Shown in pieces: positions 14,261 to 15,151 of a stretch of 15,151 bases of DNA; position 1 is the first letter of the stretch, and every line of letters starts with the position of its first letter. This stretch comes from DATARH01 sp035504075 (GTDB lineage: Bacteria > Pseudomonadota > Alphaproteobacteria > ATCC43930 > CGMCC-115725). Made by a program: the position numbers and the translations under genes. Location of the stretch: NCBI GenBank assembly GCA_035504075.1, contig DATJSO010000157.1, positions 1 through 15,151 on the forward strand, read 5' to 3'. The notes beneath the pieces were generated by a model. The model saw only the letters and a list, made by a program, of their open reading frames with translations, was not told the origin of the DNA and did not search any database.

Positions 14261-14965
14261 ATGAACACGATCGTGTTGGGGGCGGCCGCCGCGCTCGCGG
14301 CCGCGGTGCTGGCGCTGGCGGCGCCGGCCGGCGCCGCACGGCGTCGGGTGGCGCATACGGAACCGGAAGCGGCGGCCACCCGGACGCTCGGCTCCGCCGG
14401 CGCATGGTCGGCCTATATCGCGCATAATGCGACCGGTCGGGTCTGCTATCTCGCCGGGCAGCCGCAGAAGAGCGCGTCGGCGGACATTCCGCGCGACCAG
14501 CCGATGGCGATGGTGACGCACCGTCCAGCCGAGCACATCGCCGATGTCGTCAGCTTTGTTGAAGGTTACACGCTGAAGCCGGGCAGCGCGGTGACGCTCA
14601 AGGTCGGCGACCGGACGTTCGATCTGTTCACCGACGGCGACAGCGCCTGGGCGAAGACCTCCGAACTTGACCGCACGATCGTTGCGGCGCTGGCCAGGGG
14701 CGCGACGGTCGTGGCCAAGGGCGAGGCGGCGAACGGCCGGATGACGACCGACATCTACTCGCTCGACGGCTTTGCGAAGGCGCTGGCCCTGATCGACAAG
14801 GCCTGCGGCGTCAGCCGCGAAATCGAGCCGCCGCGGCACCATCCGCCGCTGCACCATCCGCCCCACCGCTCCCGCCGCCGGCCCGTGCACCGCAAGCCGC
14901 CGCCGCCCAAGCGCCCGTCGGCGCACAAGCCGGCCGAAGCCAGCCCGCCGAAACCCTCCGATTGA
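14261..14965 (+). CDS. Exported IalB-like protein with His/Pro/Lys-rich tail
   Basis: From ATG 14261 the product is 234 residues. Residues 1-25 form a signal peptide with a long Ala/Leu core and an APAGA cleavage region, so it is exported to the periplasm or envelope. Residues 43-183 resemble the invasion-associated locus B (IalB) family: AWSAYIAHNATGRVCYLAG, the VTLKVGDRTFDLFTDGDSAW strand pair, and a Cys182 that could pair with Cys62. Residues 187-234 are a low-complexity tail with 7 His, 16 Pro and 11 Lys/Arg. No good ribosome binding site was seen; a start at ATG 14225 would give a more normal Arg-containing signal n-region and is a real alternative. The rlmN gene begins 15 bp after the stop, so co-transcription is likely. 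The IalB-rlmN order is, from recall, common in alphaproteobacteria. IalB-family function outside Bartonella is not defined. Confidence 0.8.
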   Translation: MNTIVLGAAAALAAAVLALAAPAGAARRRVAHTEPEAAATRTLGSAGAWSAYIAHNATGRVCYLAGQPQKSASADIPRDQPMAMVTHRPAEHIADVVSFVEGYTLKPGSAVTLKVGDRTFDLFTDGDSAWAKTSELDRTIVAALARGATVVAKGEAANGRMTTDIYSLDGFAKALALIDKACGVSREIEPPRHHPPLHHPPHRSRRRPVHRKPPPPKRPSAHKPAEASPPKPSD

Positions 14966-14980
14966 CGCTTTCGTGCCCAT

Positions 14981-15151
14981 ATGAGCGGCATGTCCGATCC
15001 CGATACCGCACCGGCAGGCGAGCGCCGTAACCTGGCGGGGCTCGGCCGCGCCGAACTTGCCGCCGAGATGGCGGCGCTCGGCGCCGAGCCGTTCCGTGCC
15101 GGCCAGCTGTGGCATTGGATCTATCACCGCGGCGTCACCGATTTCGCCGCG
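14981..15151 (+). CDS. rlmN: 23S rRNA (adenine2503-C2)-methyltransferase RlmN (partial, N-terminus only)
   Basis: The first 57 codons run off the window. After a short variable leader, the stretch LAGLGRAELAAEMAALG and then EPFRAGQLWHWIYHRGVTDF is the characteristic N-terminal helical domain of RlmN, the radical-SAM enzyme that methylates C2 of A2503 in 23S rRNA and A37 in some tRNAs. The radical SAM CxxxCxxC cluster lies beyond the window. Two in-frame ATGs (14981 and 14990) could start it; the first is used here and neither has a strong ribosome binding site. It sits 15 bp after the IalB-like gene. Confidence 0.88.
   Translation, partial: MSGMSDPDTAPAGERRNLAGLGRAELAAEMAALGAEPFRAGQLWHWIYHRGVTDFAA

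Overview
The window is GC-rich, densely coding bacterial DNA. Codon use strongly favours G/C at third positions. Several upstream regions carry GCTA-type -10 boxes like those known from alphaproteobacteria, and an IalB-like gene sits directly before rlmN. Together these suggest an alphaproteobacterium, perhaps near Rhodospirillales or Hyphomicrobiales. This is an inference from gene content, not a computed placement.

Positions 1-6802 look like a carboxylic-acid catabolic island. An IclR-family regulator (minus strand, cut by the window edge) faces a plus-strand run of four genes: an alpha/beta hydrolase, a short-chain dehydrogenase broken by a frameshift, an HpcH/HpaI-type aldolase and a crotonase-fold protein. 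A convergent acyl-CoA ligase follows on the minus strand. Divergent from it is a PEP mutase/isocitrate lyase superfamily protein of the oxaloacetate decarboxylase type. Ester or lactone hydrolysis, alcohol oxidation, CoA activation, crotonase chemistry and aldol cleavage to pyruvate would make a coherent route, but the substrate cannot be read from sequence. The gap between the regulator and the hydrolase holds phased palindromes that look like the operator.

Positions 6847-14095 look like an envelope or cell-surface region. They hold a small proline-rich putative lipoprotein, a 1354-residue protein joining a methyltransferase, a coiled coil, TPRs and two different glycosyltransferase domains, and a divergent 401-residue RTX-like protein with 88-residue repeats and a type I secretion-like C-terminus. 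A 2-oxoglutarate/Fe(II) oxygenase lies convergent to the repeat protein. No type I transporter genes are visible here. A perfect-stem hairpin separates the repeat protein from the oxygenase.

Positions 14261-15151 hold an exported IalB-like protein with a His/Pro/Lys-rich tail and the first 57 codons of rlmN. No rRNA, tRNA, CRISPR array, insertion sequence or integrase was seen.
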